Part shown: piece by piece, positions 28,082 through 36,768 of the stretch
Layout of the letters: each line of letters starts with the position of its first letter
Numbering within the stretch: the first letter of the stretch is position 1
Assembly (NCBI RefSeq): GCF_000426685.1
Contig: NZ_AUFV01000007.1
Span: 124,001-188,000 of the forward strand
Reading direction: 5' to 3'
Length of the DNA stretch: 64,000 nucleotides
Source: Solimonas flava DSM 18980
GTDB lineage: Bacteria > Pseudomonadota > Gammaproteobacteria > Nevskiales > Nevskiaceae
Notes under the pieces: model-generated
Told to the model about the DNA's origin: nothing
The model's input: only the letters and a program-made list of their open reading frames with translations
The model's database searches: none
Program-made: the position numbers and the translations under genes

Positions 28082-29968
28082 ATGCATTCGAGCCGAATGA
28101 CGGGCGTGATCGTTTTCACCGCCTTCACGATGCTGGGCTGCGGCAGAAGCGACAGCCCGGCGGTCGACGCCGTCGATGCCGTCGACGGTACGTACAAGCG
28201 CGCGCCGATGGGCTGGAATTCATGGAACTACTTTCGCTGCGACGACCTGAATGAGACCGCGGTCCTCGCCCAGGCGCAGGCCCTGGTCGATTCCGGTCTG
28301 ATCGACGCCGGCTATCGCTACGTCAATCTCGACGACTGCTGGATGGATGGTCGGGATGCGGACGGGGCGCTGCGCTCGAACCAGGACAAGTTCCCCGACG
28401 AAGAGCAGGTGCAGAGCGACGGCACGATCGTCGTCGTGCCCGGCATGAAGGCGCTGGCGCAGAAGATTCATGCGCTGCACAGCCGGAAAAATCCCGAACT
28501 GAATCTGCTGTTCGGCCTCTACGAATCGCCGAGCTTCTTCGGTCGGACCTGCGCGGGCATGGACGGATACGCCGGCGGCGTCGGCAGCTATCTGCATGAA
28601 GAGCAGGATGCCCAGAGCTTTCAGGACTGGGGCGTCGACTACCTCAAATACGATTCCTGCGGCAGCTTCACGGCCAGCTACGGCGTCATGCACGACGCTC
28701 TGCTCAAGGCGCGGCAACGCAACATCGACGCGAACGCCGCCGACGCCGGCGAGCGGCCGACGCAGCCGATCTTCGTGAGTGCCGATCCGCTGGCGCTCGA
28801 GGGTTTCTGGAGCGGACAGTGGTACAGCCCGCTCGTGCCGTTCCCGGCTCGGACCGTGTCGAATGCCGCGCGTGTTTCCGAGAACGTCGGTAAGAGCTGG
28901 TCGACGATCGCGGACAGCATCTACTACGCCCACGCCAACGCCAGCTACGTCATCGGCCCCGCCTACTTCAACGATCTGGACATGCTTCAGGTCGGCAACG
29001 CGTCCGACGAGGCGTACTGGCTGGACGCGCAAAAGACGCAGTTTGCGATGTGGGCCATGTTCCTCAGTCCGCTGCTGGCGGGCAATGATCTGTCCAGCCA
29101 GTCGAGCGAGACGCTGGAGATTCTGTCCAATCGCGAGATCATCGCGGTCAATCAGGATCTGCTGACGCTGTCGCCCGCGCTCGACGTGCCGGCCTCGCTC
29201 GCGGCCAATGCCGCCAATGGCCATTCGCTCACGGAAATTTCCGCCCAGCCGGAGGGTGTCCTGCAGGTGTGGAAACGTCCGCTGTCCGCATCGGGCGAGT
29301 GGGCGGTGGCCATGGTGAACGGCACGACGTCCGCGGCCGACATCAGCGTCGATCCGGCCCGTCTGGGCTTCGAAGGCGCGGTGACGGTCCGCGACCTGTG
29401 GACGCATACGCAGGTCGGCAACATGACGGGCGCCTATACCGCGAAAGCCGTGCCGCCGCACGGCACCGCCATCTTCGTCATCAAGGGCAAGGAGCGCGCT
29501 TTCGACGGCGTCATCTCGCTGGGTTCGGAGCCGATCGAAGCGCTGGTGACCACCTCGACGCTGGATCCCCTGAAGTCCGACGGGCTCTATCGGAATCAGG
29601 CCGTCGGCGGCGGCTCGCTCCAGCTCGGGGGCACGAGCTACGAGCAGGGCATCGCGGTCAATGCATTGGCCAACATCGTCTATCGGCTCAACGGCCGGTG
29701 CTCGACGTTCAGTAGCGTCGTCGGCGTCGACGACAAGGGAAGAACGCGGCTGGGGCTGGCCGGATACGCGCAGTTCGAGGTCTGGGGCGACGGCATCAAG
29801 CTCTGGGACAGCGGCGTCATGAAAAACGGCGATCAGCCCCTGCGCATCGACGCGCTCGACATCCGGGGTGTCACCACGCTGGTCCTGCACGTCGGCGACG
29901 CCGATCACGGGCTTGACGGCAGCCACGCCGACTGGGCCGATGCGACGCTGAGCTGCGGCGGCGGCTGA
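28082..29968 (+). CDS. Lipoprotein alpha-galactosidase, GH27, with C-terminal NPCBM module
   Basis: The 628-residue protein has an N-terminal lipoprotein signal ending MLGC, so it should be membrane-anchored in the envelope. The GH27 TIM barrel spans about 40-400: APMGWNSWNYF, YVNLDDCW, the nucleophile Asp191 in YLKYDSC, and the acid/base Asp300 in FNDLDML. A C-terminal all-beta sugar domain follows, then an NPCBM-type carbohydrate-binding module (about 480-628). It should remove alpha-linked galactose (or N-acetylgalactosamine) from glycans. AAGGGG at 28073-28078 supports the ATG. It is followed by a GH92 gene in the same direction, suggesting joint action on a complex glycan. Confidence 0.88.
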   Translation: MHSSRMTGVIVFTAFTMLGCGRSDSPAVDAVDAVDGTYKRAPMGWNSWNYFRCDDLNETAVLAQAQALVDSGLIDAGYRYVNLDDCWMDGRDADGALRSNQDKFPDEEQVQSDGTIVVVPGMKALAQKIHALHSRKNPELNLLFGLYESPSFFGRTCAGMDGYAGGVGSYLHEEQDAQSFQDWGVDYLKYDSCGSFTASYGVMHDALLKARQRNIDANAADAGERPTQPIFVSADPLALEGFWSGQWYSPLVPFPARTVSNAARVSENVGKSWSTIADSIYYAHANASYVIGPAYFNDLDMLQVGNASDEAYWLDAQKTQFAMWAMFLSPLLAGNDLSSQSSETLEILSNREIIAVNQDLLTLSPALDVPASLAANAANGHSLTEISAQPEGVLQVWKRPLSASGEWAVAMVNGTTSAADISVDPARLGFEGAVTVRDLWTHTQVGNMTGAYTAKAVPPHGTAIFVIKGKERAFDGVISLGSEPIEALVTTSTLDPLKSDGLYRNQAVGGGSLQLGGTSYEQGIAVNALANIVYRLNGRCSTFSSVVGVDDKGRTRLGLAGYAQFEVWGDGIKLWDSGVMKNGDQPLRIDALDIRGVTTLVLHVGDADHGLDGSHADWADATLSCGGG

Positions 29969-29974
29969 TCCGAT

Positions 29975-29998
29975 CGTTCCCCCTTCTTCAGGGGAACG
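29975..29998 (+). other. Hairpin between the GH27 and GH92 genes
   Basis: CGTTCCCC (29975-29982) pairs with GGGGAACG (29991-29998) around an 8-base loop. There is no U tract, so it is more likely an mRNA stability or processing element than a terminator. Confidence 0.5.
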
Positions 29999-30080
29999 CG
30001 GCCGGCGTTCAGGAAAGGAGGCTGCAACATGTGGCCGCTAGAGTGCGCGGTCATTTCCACGGTGATGGGTGAATCCAGCG

Positions 30081-32690
30081 ATGCCGCATTTGCGCTTGCA
30101 TGCCTTGATCGCCGCATCGCTCCTCGCGGCGGTGCTGGCCGCCTGCGGTTCGTCCACGTCGGCGCCTGCGGCCGGGGCGGGCGGGGCGACGACGGGGGGC
30201 GATACGCCCGCGTCCGACATTCCGCTGGACGCCGCCGCGTATGTAGACCCTTTCGTGTCGACCGCCGACGACTACGGCCAGGATCTGCCCGGGGCCTACG
30301 TGCCGAACGGACTGGCCAAGGTCAACCCGATGTCCTGGCCTTATCGCGCGCACAGTGGATACAACTATCCGATTCCGGAAATCGCCGGCTTCACGCACAC
30401 CAATCTGGATGGCGTGGGCAGCAGCGGCGGCGGCGGGGATCTGCTCGTCGCGCCGATGAAGGGGGCTTATCTCGGCAGCAAAAGACCGCTGCTGCTTGGC
30501 GACCCGGCAGGCGATCTCGGTTCACTTCCGTACGCGGCGTATGCGAAGTTCTTCAGCCATCGCGCCGAAACCGCGCGGCCCGGCTACTACCAGGTCAAGC
30601 TGCTGGACGCGAACCCGGACCTCTCCAGCCTGAGCGGCCTGCTGCCGGGGGCCATCGATGCCGAGATGACGGCGGATACGCGCAGCGGCTGGGACCGCTA
30701 CCGTTTTCCGGATACGGCCACCACGGCCAGCCTGATCGTCGACCTGTCGTCCAACTTCCATCGGCGCCTCCATGCCACGGTGGACGTCAGCACCCTGCCT
30801 GACGGCAGGATCGGCCTGCAGGGCCGGCTGGACGGAAACTTCTACACCTCCGACTACACGCTCTACTACTACGCCGAAACGACCGCGCCGGCGGCCTCGG
30901 TGCGCACCTGGGGCCCCGATGGCGCGCTGTCCGGCGCCGGCAGCCAGAGCGGCACCGACGTCGGCGTGATCCTGCAGTTCGACACCCGCGCCGACAAGGT
31001 CGTCGGCCTCAAGATCACGCTGTCGCCGATCAGCGCCGAGCAGGCCCGCATCGACCAGGCCAAGGAACTGGGCAGCCGCACGTTCGACGAGGTGCGCGCG
31101 TCGGCCTATCAGCAGTGGAACGATCTGCTCGCGCGCGTCCGCGTCACGGCGTCGAGCCGCGCCGATCCGGACGGCACGCTGCAGAAGCTGTTCTATACCC
31201 ATCTGTACAAGATGTTCGGCACGCCGGTGAACGCCACCAGCACCACCGGGCTTTATAGGGGCGTCGACGGGCAGATTCGCGAAGCCAGCGCTTATGTCCA
31301 CTACGACGGCTTCACGACCTGGGACGACTACCGCAAGTACGCGGTGATCGCGCTGGTGGCGCCGCAGCGCTACGCCGACATGACGCGTTCGATGGTCGAT
31401 CTCTTCGCCGACCTCGCGCCGACCGGCCAGACCGATCCTGCGGCCCTGGTCCAGGCGGTGCCGACCGTGCGCTTCGAGCGCTCCGCCGTCGTGATCGCCG
31501 ATGCGGTGGCCAAGGGGGTGGAGCTGCCGCGCCTGGCCGAGGCCTATCCGGCGCTGAAGGCGTTCTCGAACGGTTTGTGGGACGAGGACAACACCCGGCT
31601 CGGCTATTTCCCCGGCCAGGTTTCCGATCTGCTCGGCACCGCCTACGACGACTGGGCCATGTCGCGCATCGCCCGGGCGCTGGGCAAGACGTCCGAAGCC
31701 GATGCGCTAGCGCAGCGCGCCACCCGCTATCGCAACATCTTCAACAGGGACGGCTGGACCTCGCCCCGCGGCACGCGGATCGGCCTGCTGTGGCCGAGGG
31801 CGGCCGACGGCAGCTGGAACGAGATCGATCCGGAGGCTTTCGGCCCCGACGGGCTCTACCAGGGCACCCTGTGGCAATACAACTGGTACGACACGGCGGA
31901 CCTTGGCGGCCTGATGCAGCTGATGGGAGGTCAGGCGCCGTTCGCCGAAGCGGTCAGCTTCTTCTTCGGAGAGCAGGCCCCGGAAGACTGCAGCCGGATG
32001 CTGCATTCGAACGCCAATGAAGTCGATCTGATCGGCGCCTACCTGTTCGACTACGCCGGCAAGCCCAGCCGTACCCAGTACTGGGTGCGGCAGATCTTCG
32101 GCGGGAGTTCCTGCAATCGCTATATCGCCTCCGGGGACGCTTTCCCTTACGCGCTGACCCGCAACGGCGAATACCTCACGCCGCGGAAAATGGAGGTTTA
32201 CCGGCTTCAGCCGGCGGGCTTTCTGCCCACCATGGACAACGACGCCGGCACGATGTCGTCGATGTTCGTGGCCGCGGCGCTCGGCCTGTTCCCCGCGTCG
32301 CCGGGTTTCGATACCTACGCGATCGGCTCGCCGTTCTTCGATCGGGTGACCCTGCCGACCGCGGATGGCGGAAGCTTCACCATCGCCGCCAAAGATGTCT
32401 CGCCGGACGCCTACTACATTCAGTCGGCGCAGCTCGGACCCTGTCCGCTGCAGCGCAGCTGGATCCGGTACGCCGACATCGTCTCCGGAGCGTCGCTGGA
32501 TTTCGCCATGGGCTCCGCCGCTTCGGACTGGGCCGAGGACGGCGCGTTGCCGCCCAGCCTCAGCGACAGCCTGCCCGTCGAAGGCTGGGCGCCGCGCAGC
32601 GAGGCCGCGAGCCCGGCCTGTCCGCAGCTGCGATCAGCGCGGGCCACGCTCCTTGCCGTCGCCGGTGCCGGCATGCCGCTGCTGCGCTGA
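30081..32690 (+). CDS. Lipoprotein alpha-mannosidase, GH92 family
   Basis: The protein has about 869 residues with a lipoprotein signal MPHLRLHALIAASLLAAVLAAC (lipobox LAAC, Cys22). Next comes the GH92 N-terminal beta-sandwich (YVDPFVSTADDYGQDLPGAYVPNGLAKVNP, GYNYPIPEIAGFTHTNLDGVGSSGGGGDLLV) and the helical catalytic domain (LWQYNWYDTADLGGLMQLMGG, MDNDAGTMSSMFVAAALGLFPASPG). GH92 enzymes are calcium-dependent exo-alpha-mannosidases, mostly alpha-1,2, that trim N-glycans or mannans. The start is uncertain: GTG at 30069 is in frame, and a strong Shine-Dalgarno further up serves a different frame. A terminator follows at 32765. Confidence 0.87.
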   Translation: MPHLRLHALIAASLLAAVLAACGSSTSAPAAGAGGATTGGDTPASDIPLDAAAYVDPFVSTADDYGQDLPGAYVPNGLAKVNPMSWPYRAHSGYNYPIPEIAGFTHTNLDGVGSSGGGGDLLVAPMKGAYLGSKRPLLLGDPAGDLGSLPYAAYAKFFSHRAETARPGYYQVKLLDANPDLSSLSGLLPGAIDAEMTADTRSGWDRYRFPDTATTASLIVDLSSNFHRRLHATVDVSTLPDGRIGLQGRLDGNFYTSDYTLYYYAETTAPAASVRTWGPDGALSGAGSQSGTDVGVILQFDTRADKVVGLKITLSPISAEQARIDQAKELGSRTFDEVRASAYQQWNDLLARVRVTASSRADPDGTLQKLFYTHLYKMFGTPVNATSTTGLYRGVDGQIREASAYVHYDGFTTWDDYRKYAVIALVAPQRYADMTRSMVDLFADLAPTGQTDPAALVQAVPTVRFERSAVVIADAVAKGVELPRLAEAYPALKAFSNGLWDEDNTRLGYFPGQVSDLLGTAYDDWAMSRIARALGKTSEADALAQRATRYRNIFNRDGWTSPRGTRIGLLWPRAADGSWNEIDPEAFGPDGLYQGTLWQYNWYDTADLGGLMQLMGGQAPFAEAVSFFFGEQAPEDCSRMLHSNANEVDLIGAYLFDYAGKPSRTQYWVRQIFGGSSCNRYIASGDAFPYALTRNGEYLTPRKMEVYRLQPAGFLPTMDNDAGTMSSMFVAAALGLFPASPGFDTYAIGSPFFDRVTLPTADGGSFTIAAKDVSPDAYYIQSAQLGPCPLQRSWIRYADIVSGASLDFAMGSAASDWAEDGALPPSLSDSLPVEGWAPRSEAASPACPQLRSARATLLAVAGAGMPLLR

Positions 32691-32764
32691 AGGGCCGCGG
32701 GCGGCCGCCGTACCCGACGAGCGGCGAGGGCGCATTCGGAAAATCTCGAATTTCTAAAGCATCA

Positions 32765-32791
32765 GAGCGCCGAAGGCGCTCCAATATTTTT
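32765..32791 (+). terminator. Rho-independent terminator after GH92
   Basis: GAGCGCC (32765-32771) and GGCGCTC (32775-32781) close on a GAA loop, followed by CAATATTTTT. It ends the GH27-GH92 unit before the oppositely oriented nitroreductase gene. Confidence 0.85.
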
Positions 32792-32914
32792 GTGGCGGGC
32801 CGAGAGCGATGAAACGGAGAACTACGTCTACGCCATGGCCCTCTAAATTGCTTGTCCGACAAGGTTGGCAGACCGCTCGTTCATGCTCATCAGCGGTATC
32901 GTCGCTTGCCGTTG

Positions 32915-34006
32915 CTAGACCAGAACGGTGTTCACGGGGCGCCGGGGCGAGAAGGGCAGCGTCGGGCCGTAGCCGAAGCGCATGACGATATCGGGCCGCA
33001 TTCCGCGTTCCCCGATCAGCGCCGCCAATTCAGGCCGCAGCCGCGCGATCTCGACAGGCTGGTTGATGAAGGCGTGCTTGAGGCCGGAAGCAGTCGCGGC
33101 AAGCGCGAAACGCTGGCAGGCGCGCCCCACTGCGATCCAGTGCGCTTTGTCCTCGCGCTCCGCCAGAAAGATCGCGATACCCGCCGAGGAGTCGATCTGG
33201 CGCGCATATTTGTCGTTTTCGGCGCTGGCCGTGAAGAACGTGTCAAAGGCGAGATCGCCGAGAAATTCTGGCAGCACCGGATTGCCGCTTGCGGCCGAGA
33301 ACAGGCCGTCACCGGACACCATGGCGCTGCGCGGATTGAACCGCAGCCATCGTTTCAGCTCGGCCATGAAGGCCGCGTCGGCCATCTGTGCATCGTTGCC
33401 GGCGACGACCAGATCCCGCACCTGATTGATCCGCGCGCGGTCGGTAAGCAAGACGAGACGCACACCCGGCGTTTCGGCGGACTGTCGAAGTGACTCGATA
33501 TCCGCTGCAGGCACCGAGCGCCCGTCATATTCCGCCCGGGTGGATTGCCGCCTGGGGATGGCGGTAAGCAGCGGATGCGGACGGGCTTCAGCTCTGGAGA
33601 AGGAATAGCGGACGCGCTCGCCTCCAGCATCCGTTTCCAACTGCCCGGGCCGTCCGCTCGCGCTGGCGGCGATCAGCAGATTCTCGGCTGCACATCCGAG
33701 ACTGACGCAGAGGTGATGATTGTCGGGATCGACGACCGGTGTGGTGCGGGAGAGGTCGGGCAGAATGTCGATCGTGCTTTCCCCGACGCGAAACTGCCAA
33801 GGCTGCGCATTGTGGCCGTTGGCGGCAAGCGTCGCGTAGCGGATGATGTCGACGATGTCCGGGTTGGCAGGCATCGGGACGCGAAGGCTGCCTGTATAGG
33901 TGTCGAAGTCACCCATCGAACCCACGGCCGACCGCCAGCCGGCGGTGCCACCGCCAGCCAGTACGAGTGCACCGCCTACGCCAACGAGTATGTCTCGCCT
34001 TCTCAT
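32915..34006 (-). CDS. Acg-family FMN-binding nitroreductase-like protein with Tat-type signal
   Basis: The 363-residue protein begins MRRRDILVGVGGALVLAGGG, a twin-arginine-type export signal. Then comes the divergent duplicated nitroreductase fold of the Acg family: ATLAANGHNAQPWQFRV, DPDNHHLCVSLGCAAENLLIAA, IPRRQSTRAEYDGR, and the C-terminal FGYGPTLPFSPRRPVNTVL. In mycobacteria Acg is hypoxia/nitric-oxide induced and proposed to sequester flavin; its chemistry is not settled. The ATG at 34006 (AAGGGG upstream) is chosen over one seven codons earlier. An FNR/FixK-like box lies upstream. Base composition looks less GC-biased than the core genes, hinting at transfer. Confidence 0.85.
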   Translation of the reverse strand: MRRRDILVGVGGALVLAGGGTAGWRSAVGSMGDFDTYTGSLRVPMPANPDIVDIIRYATLAANGHNAQPWQFRVGESTIDILPDLSRTTPVVDPDNHHLCVSLGCAAENLLIAASASGRPGQLETDAGGERVRYSFSRAEARPHPLLTAIPRRQSTRAEYDGRSVPAADIESLRQSAETPGVRLVLLTDRARINQVRDLVVAGNDAQMADAAFMAELKRWLRFNPRSAMVSGDGLFSAASGNPVLPEFLGDLAFDTFFTASAENDKYARQIDSSAGIAIFLAEREDKAHWIAVGRACQRFALAATASGLKHAFINQPVEIARLRPELAALIGERGMRPDIVMRFGYGPTLPFSPRRPVNTVLV

Positions 34007-34027
34007 GCCGGCCCCCTTCACCGCCAT

Positions 34028-34067
34028 GTTATGCGGGGCGGCGCGACGGGCGGTTGACGTCGGTCAA
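34028..34067 (-). promoter_or_regulatory. FNR/FixK-type box and promoter of the Acg-family gene
   Basis: TTGACGTCGGTCAA (34054-34067) fits the CRP/FNR-family pattern TTGA(C/T)-N4-(G/A)TCAA. On the minus strand a -10-like CATAAC (34033-34028) follows, which puts the box centre about 40 bases before the predicted start, the class II activator position. An overlapping hairpin GTCGGTC-AAAA-GACCGAC occupies 34059-34076. Confidence 0.6.
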
Positions 34068-34076
34068 AAGACCGAC

Positions 34077-34563
34077 GCGCGGATACGCTGCCATCGACGC
34101 CACCGTCGGCCTGCGCGCTGATGACGATACCTGCTTAGGAATATGCCCTGATCGGGGCACGAGATCGGCCAGCCGATCACCGCCTCAATCGCCTCTATGA
34201 CGCCGTAGAGGCGGTTCACTCGACTCGGCCGAATCCGCCCTTTTCGATCGCGTCGTCGGGGCTCATGGCGATTTGGGAACAGGCGCGCGCCGATGCGGCC
34301 AGGAGCGAAGTCATGCTCCAAAGCTCGTCGCATCACGCCCTTGCAGGCGCGGCCGTGCGCGAACTGGCGACTGAAACACGCGGTCGGCTCCGGCTCGGAA
34401 AGGGCGGCTATCGGTGGGACCACGTCCGCGCTTCCGCCCTGCGCATTGAGGTTGCCGACGACGCATTTACATCAAAGGGAGCAAAGGCCCCCTGCTGAGC
34501 ATGCTTGTGGCCGCAAAAGGAGAGAAATCGGCGGGAATCGGCGTTGCCGGTTTTGTTCCGAAG
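34077..34563. other. Gene-poor stretch between the Acg gene and tRNA-Ser
   Basis: About 490 bases with only short overlapping frames. The plus-strand frame from 34265 (77 codons) and the minus-strand frame from 34423 (119 codons) show no domain I recognise. No integrase remnant or direct repeat of the tRNA 3' end was found by eye. It abuts the 3' end of tRNA-Ser, the usual side for integrated elements. Confidence 0.5.
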
Positions 34564-34651
34564 TGGCGGAAGGGGTGGGATTCGAACCCACGGATGGTTG
34601 CCCATCGCCGGTTTTCAAGACCGGTGCATTAAACCGCTCTGCCACCCTTCC
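34564..34651 (-). tRNA. tRNA-Ser (anticodon UGA)
   Basis: This 88-base class II tRNA has a 7-bp acceptor stem (GGAAGGG with CCCTTCC), discriminator G and genomically encoded CCA. The anticodon stem CCGGT/ACCGG holds the loop CTTGAAA (anticodon TGA at 34617-34615). A long variable arm follows, then the T arm GTGGGTTCGAATCCCAC. It reads serine UCA and related codons. Its 3' end faces the accessory region. Confidence 0.97.
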
Positions 34652-34708
34652 GTTGCGCGGCGCGCGGATTGTACATGCGCGCCGCGCGAGGTCACGAGCG
34701 GGCACGCT

Positions 34709-35311
34709 TCAGTCGAACTGCTTGACCGCGATCTGCGCGACGTGCCTGCCCTGGAAGCGCGCCATGCCGAGTTCCTGTTCGCTGGGCATGCGCTTGCCGT
34801 CGCCGCCGGCGATCGTCGAGGCGCCGTACGGGCTGCCGCCCTTGATTTCGTCGAGCCCCATCTGCGCGGCGCAGCTGTACGGCAGGCCGACGATCATCAT
34901 GCCGTGGTGCAGCAGGTTGGTGTGAAAGGTCAGCAGCGTGCTTTCCTGGCCGCCGTGCTGCGTCGCGCTCGAGGTGAACACGCTGCCGATCTTGCCGATC
35001 AGCGCGCCCTTGGCCCACAGGCCGCCGGTCTGGTCGAGGAAGGTGCGCATCTGGCCGGTCATGTTGCCGAAGCGCGTCGGCGTGCCGAACAGGATCGCGT
35101 CGTAGCCGGCCAGTTCGTCGACCGCCGCGACCGGCGCGGTCTGATGCAGCTTGGCGCCGATCTTGGCGAGGACGTCCTCGCTCATCGTCTCGGGGACGCG
35201 CTTGAGGCTGGTTTCCACCCCGGCGACTTCGCCGGCGCCGGCGGCGACGGCCTGCGCCATCGCTTCGATATGGCCGTAGAGGCTGTGATAGAGGACGAGG
35301 ATCTTGGCCAT
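34709..35311 (-). CDS. wrbA: NAD(P)H:quinone oxidoreductase, WrbA type
   Basis: The 200-residue flavodoxin-like protein has the FMN phosphate loop [13 protein letters not shown], the [24 protein letters not shown] block and [25 protein letters not shown], all typical of WrbA. It performs two-electron quinone reduction that avoids semiquinone radicals. It stands alone between tRNA-Ser and the divergent fba. The ATG at 35311 begins MAKILVLY. Frames that continue upstream would read antisense to fba and are not used. Confidence 0.95.
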   Translation of the reverse strand: MAKILVLYHSLYGHIEAMAQAVAAGAGEVAGVETSLKRVPETMSEDVLAKIGAKLHQTAPVAAVDELAGYDAILFGTPTRFGNMTGQMRTFLDQTGGLWAKGALIGKIGSVFTSSATQHGGQESTLLTFHTNLLHHGMMIVGLPYSCAAQMGLDEIKGGSPYGASTIAGGDGKRMPSEQELGMARFQGRHVAQIAVKQFD

Positions 35312-35578
35312 GCGGGCGCTCCGGCGTGTCGAGGGATGGAGCCCCAGCTTAATCCGGCGCGGGGGCGCCGGCGACCGCCATCGGCCGCGGCGTCGCGGGT
35401 GGCGGCTGCGTGCGCGGCGGCACGGACACGGCTCGCGGTTTGCGGCAGTCTGGCCCCTTCCGGCAGCCGCGCGCCGCCGACGGGCCGGAAAGTGAATTTG
35501 GCATGCCCTTCCTCTAAACTTCTGGCCCCTGACCGGGTTGGGCCGGGACACGGAATACACAGCGGAGCATTGGAACTT

Positions 35579-36592
35579 ATGAACGAGAAGTTGTTGAACG
35601 AAACCGCGCTCGCCATGGTCGCCCCGGGCCGGGGAATCCTGGCCGCCGACGAGAGCACGGGCACGATCGAGAAGCGCTTCAAGAGCATCAACATCGAGAA
35701 CACCGAAGCGCATCGCCAGGCGTACCGCGACATGCTGTTCACGACCCAGGGCTTCGAGCAGTACACCTCGGGCGTGATCCTGTTCGAGGAAACGCTGTTC
35801 CAGAAGGCGCTCGACGGCACGCCGTTCCCGCAGCTGCTCGCCGCCAAGGGCGTGATCCCGGGCATCAAGGTCGACAAGGGCGCCAAGGACCTCGCCGGCG
35901 CGCCGGGCGAGACGGTCACCGAAGGCCTCGACGGCCTGCGCGAGCGCCTCGTCAAGTACCGTGAGGCCGGTGCCCGCTTCGCCAAGTGGCGCGGCGTCAT
36001 CACCATCGGCAACGGCATTCCGAGCGACTACTGTATTCACACCAACGCGCACGCGCTGGCCCGCTACGCGGCGCTGTGCCAGGAAGCCGGCATCGTGCCG
36101 ATCGTCGAGCCGGAAGTGCTGATGGACGCCGACAACACGATCGAGGTCTGCGAGGACGTCACCAACCGTACGCTCGAAGCGGTGTTCGTCGAACTCGGCA
36201 AGCAGAAGGTCCTGCTCGAAGGCATGGTGCTCAAGCCGAACATGGTCATCTCGGGCAAGAAGTGCCCGGTGCAGGCCGATCGCCAGACGGTCGCCGCCGC
36301 CACGCTGCGCACGCTCAAGCGCCACGTGCCGGGCGCGGTGCCGGGCATCGCCTTCCTGTCGGGCGGCCAGTCGGACGAGGACGCGACCGCGCACCTCGAC
36401 CTGATGAACAAGATGGGTCCGCTGCCGTGGAAGCTGACGTTCTCGTACGGCCGCGCCCTGCAGGCCGCGGCGCTGAAGGCCTGGGGCGGCAAGAACGCCG
36501 ATGCCGGCCGCGTCGCGCATCTGCATCGCGCGCACATGAACGGCCTCGCCGCGCTCGGCAAGTGGGACGCCGCGCTCGAAAAGGCGGCCTGA
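35579..36592 (+). CDS. fba: Fructose-bisphosphate aldolase, class I
   Basis: The 337-residue Schiff-base aldolase has the N-terminal block [24 protein letters not shown] and the active-site Lys219 in [29 protein letters not shown] and [10 protein letters not shown], the phosphate-binding region, follow. It cleaves fructose-1,6-bisphosphate to DHAP and glyceraldehyde-3-phosphate, or runs in reverse in gluconeogenesis. This is the animal/plant-like class; most gammaproteobacteria rely on zinc class II enzymes, though xanthomonads have class I. It ends in a strong terminator and is transcribed alone. About 270 bases separate it from wrbA. Confidence 0.96.
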   Translation: MNEKLLNETALAMVAPGRGILAADESTGTIEKRFKSINIENTEAHRQAYRDMLFTTQGFEQYTSGVILFEETLFQKALDGTPFPQLLAAKGVIPGIKVDKGAKDLAGAPGETVTEGLDGLRERLVKYREAGARFAKWRGVITIGNGIPSDYCIHTNAHALARYAALCQEAGIVPIVEPEVLMDADNTIEVCEDVTNRTLEAVFVELGKQKVLLEGMVLKPNMVISGKKCPVQADRQTVAAATLRTLKRHVPGAVPGIAFLSGGQSDEDATAHLDLMNKMGPLPWKLTFSYGRALQAAALKAWGGKNADAGRVAHLHRAHMNGLAALGKWDAALEKAA

Positions 36593-36630
36593 AGCCGGTC
36601 CGCGCCGGCGCTCGCTGAAGCGCCGTGACG

Positions 36631-36666
36631 ACGCCCGCCGCAGCCGATGCGGCGGGCGTTTCTTTT
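36631..36666 (+). terminator. Rho-independent terminator after fba
   Basis: ACGCCCGCCGCA (36631-36642) and TGCGGCGGGCGT (36648-36659) form a perfect 12-bp stem with a 5-base loop, followed by TTCTTTT. Confidence 0.93.
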
Positions 36667-36768
36667 GGGTTGCTGTTCTTCTGGCCGCGGCGGCGCGCGC
36701 GTTTGCCGTGTGCCGGCGGCGGCGGGATCATCGCGTCGTTCGACGCCATCACGAGCAGGTGACTTTCC

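Noticed and set aside
27803-28087. 94-codon minus-strand frame before GH27 as a small gene
   Set aside because: No ribosome site, domain or conserved pattern, and it overlaps the GH27 ribosome site and palindrome.
30029-30802. 257-codon frame with a strong ribosome site as a separate gene
   Set aside because: It overlaps the GH92 coding region in another frame, and its product is an R/G/A-rich shadow. The ribosome site itself is kept as a finding.
34265-34498. 77-codon plus-strand frame near tRNA-Ser as an integrase or stress-protein remnant
   Set aside because: The translation shows no motif of either family; several competing short frames occur on both strands.
35498-35520. Sigma-54-like TTGGCATGCCC or TTGGCA/TAAACT promoter before fba
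   Set aside because: The -12 element lacks TTGC, and as sigma-70 boxes the spacing is only 11 bases.
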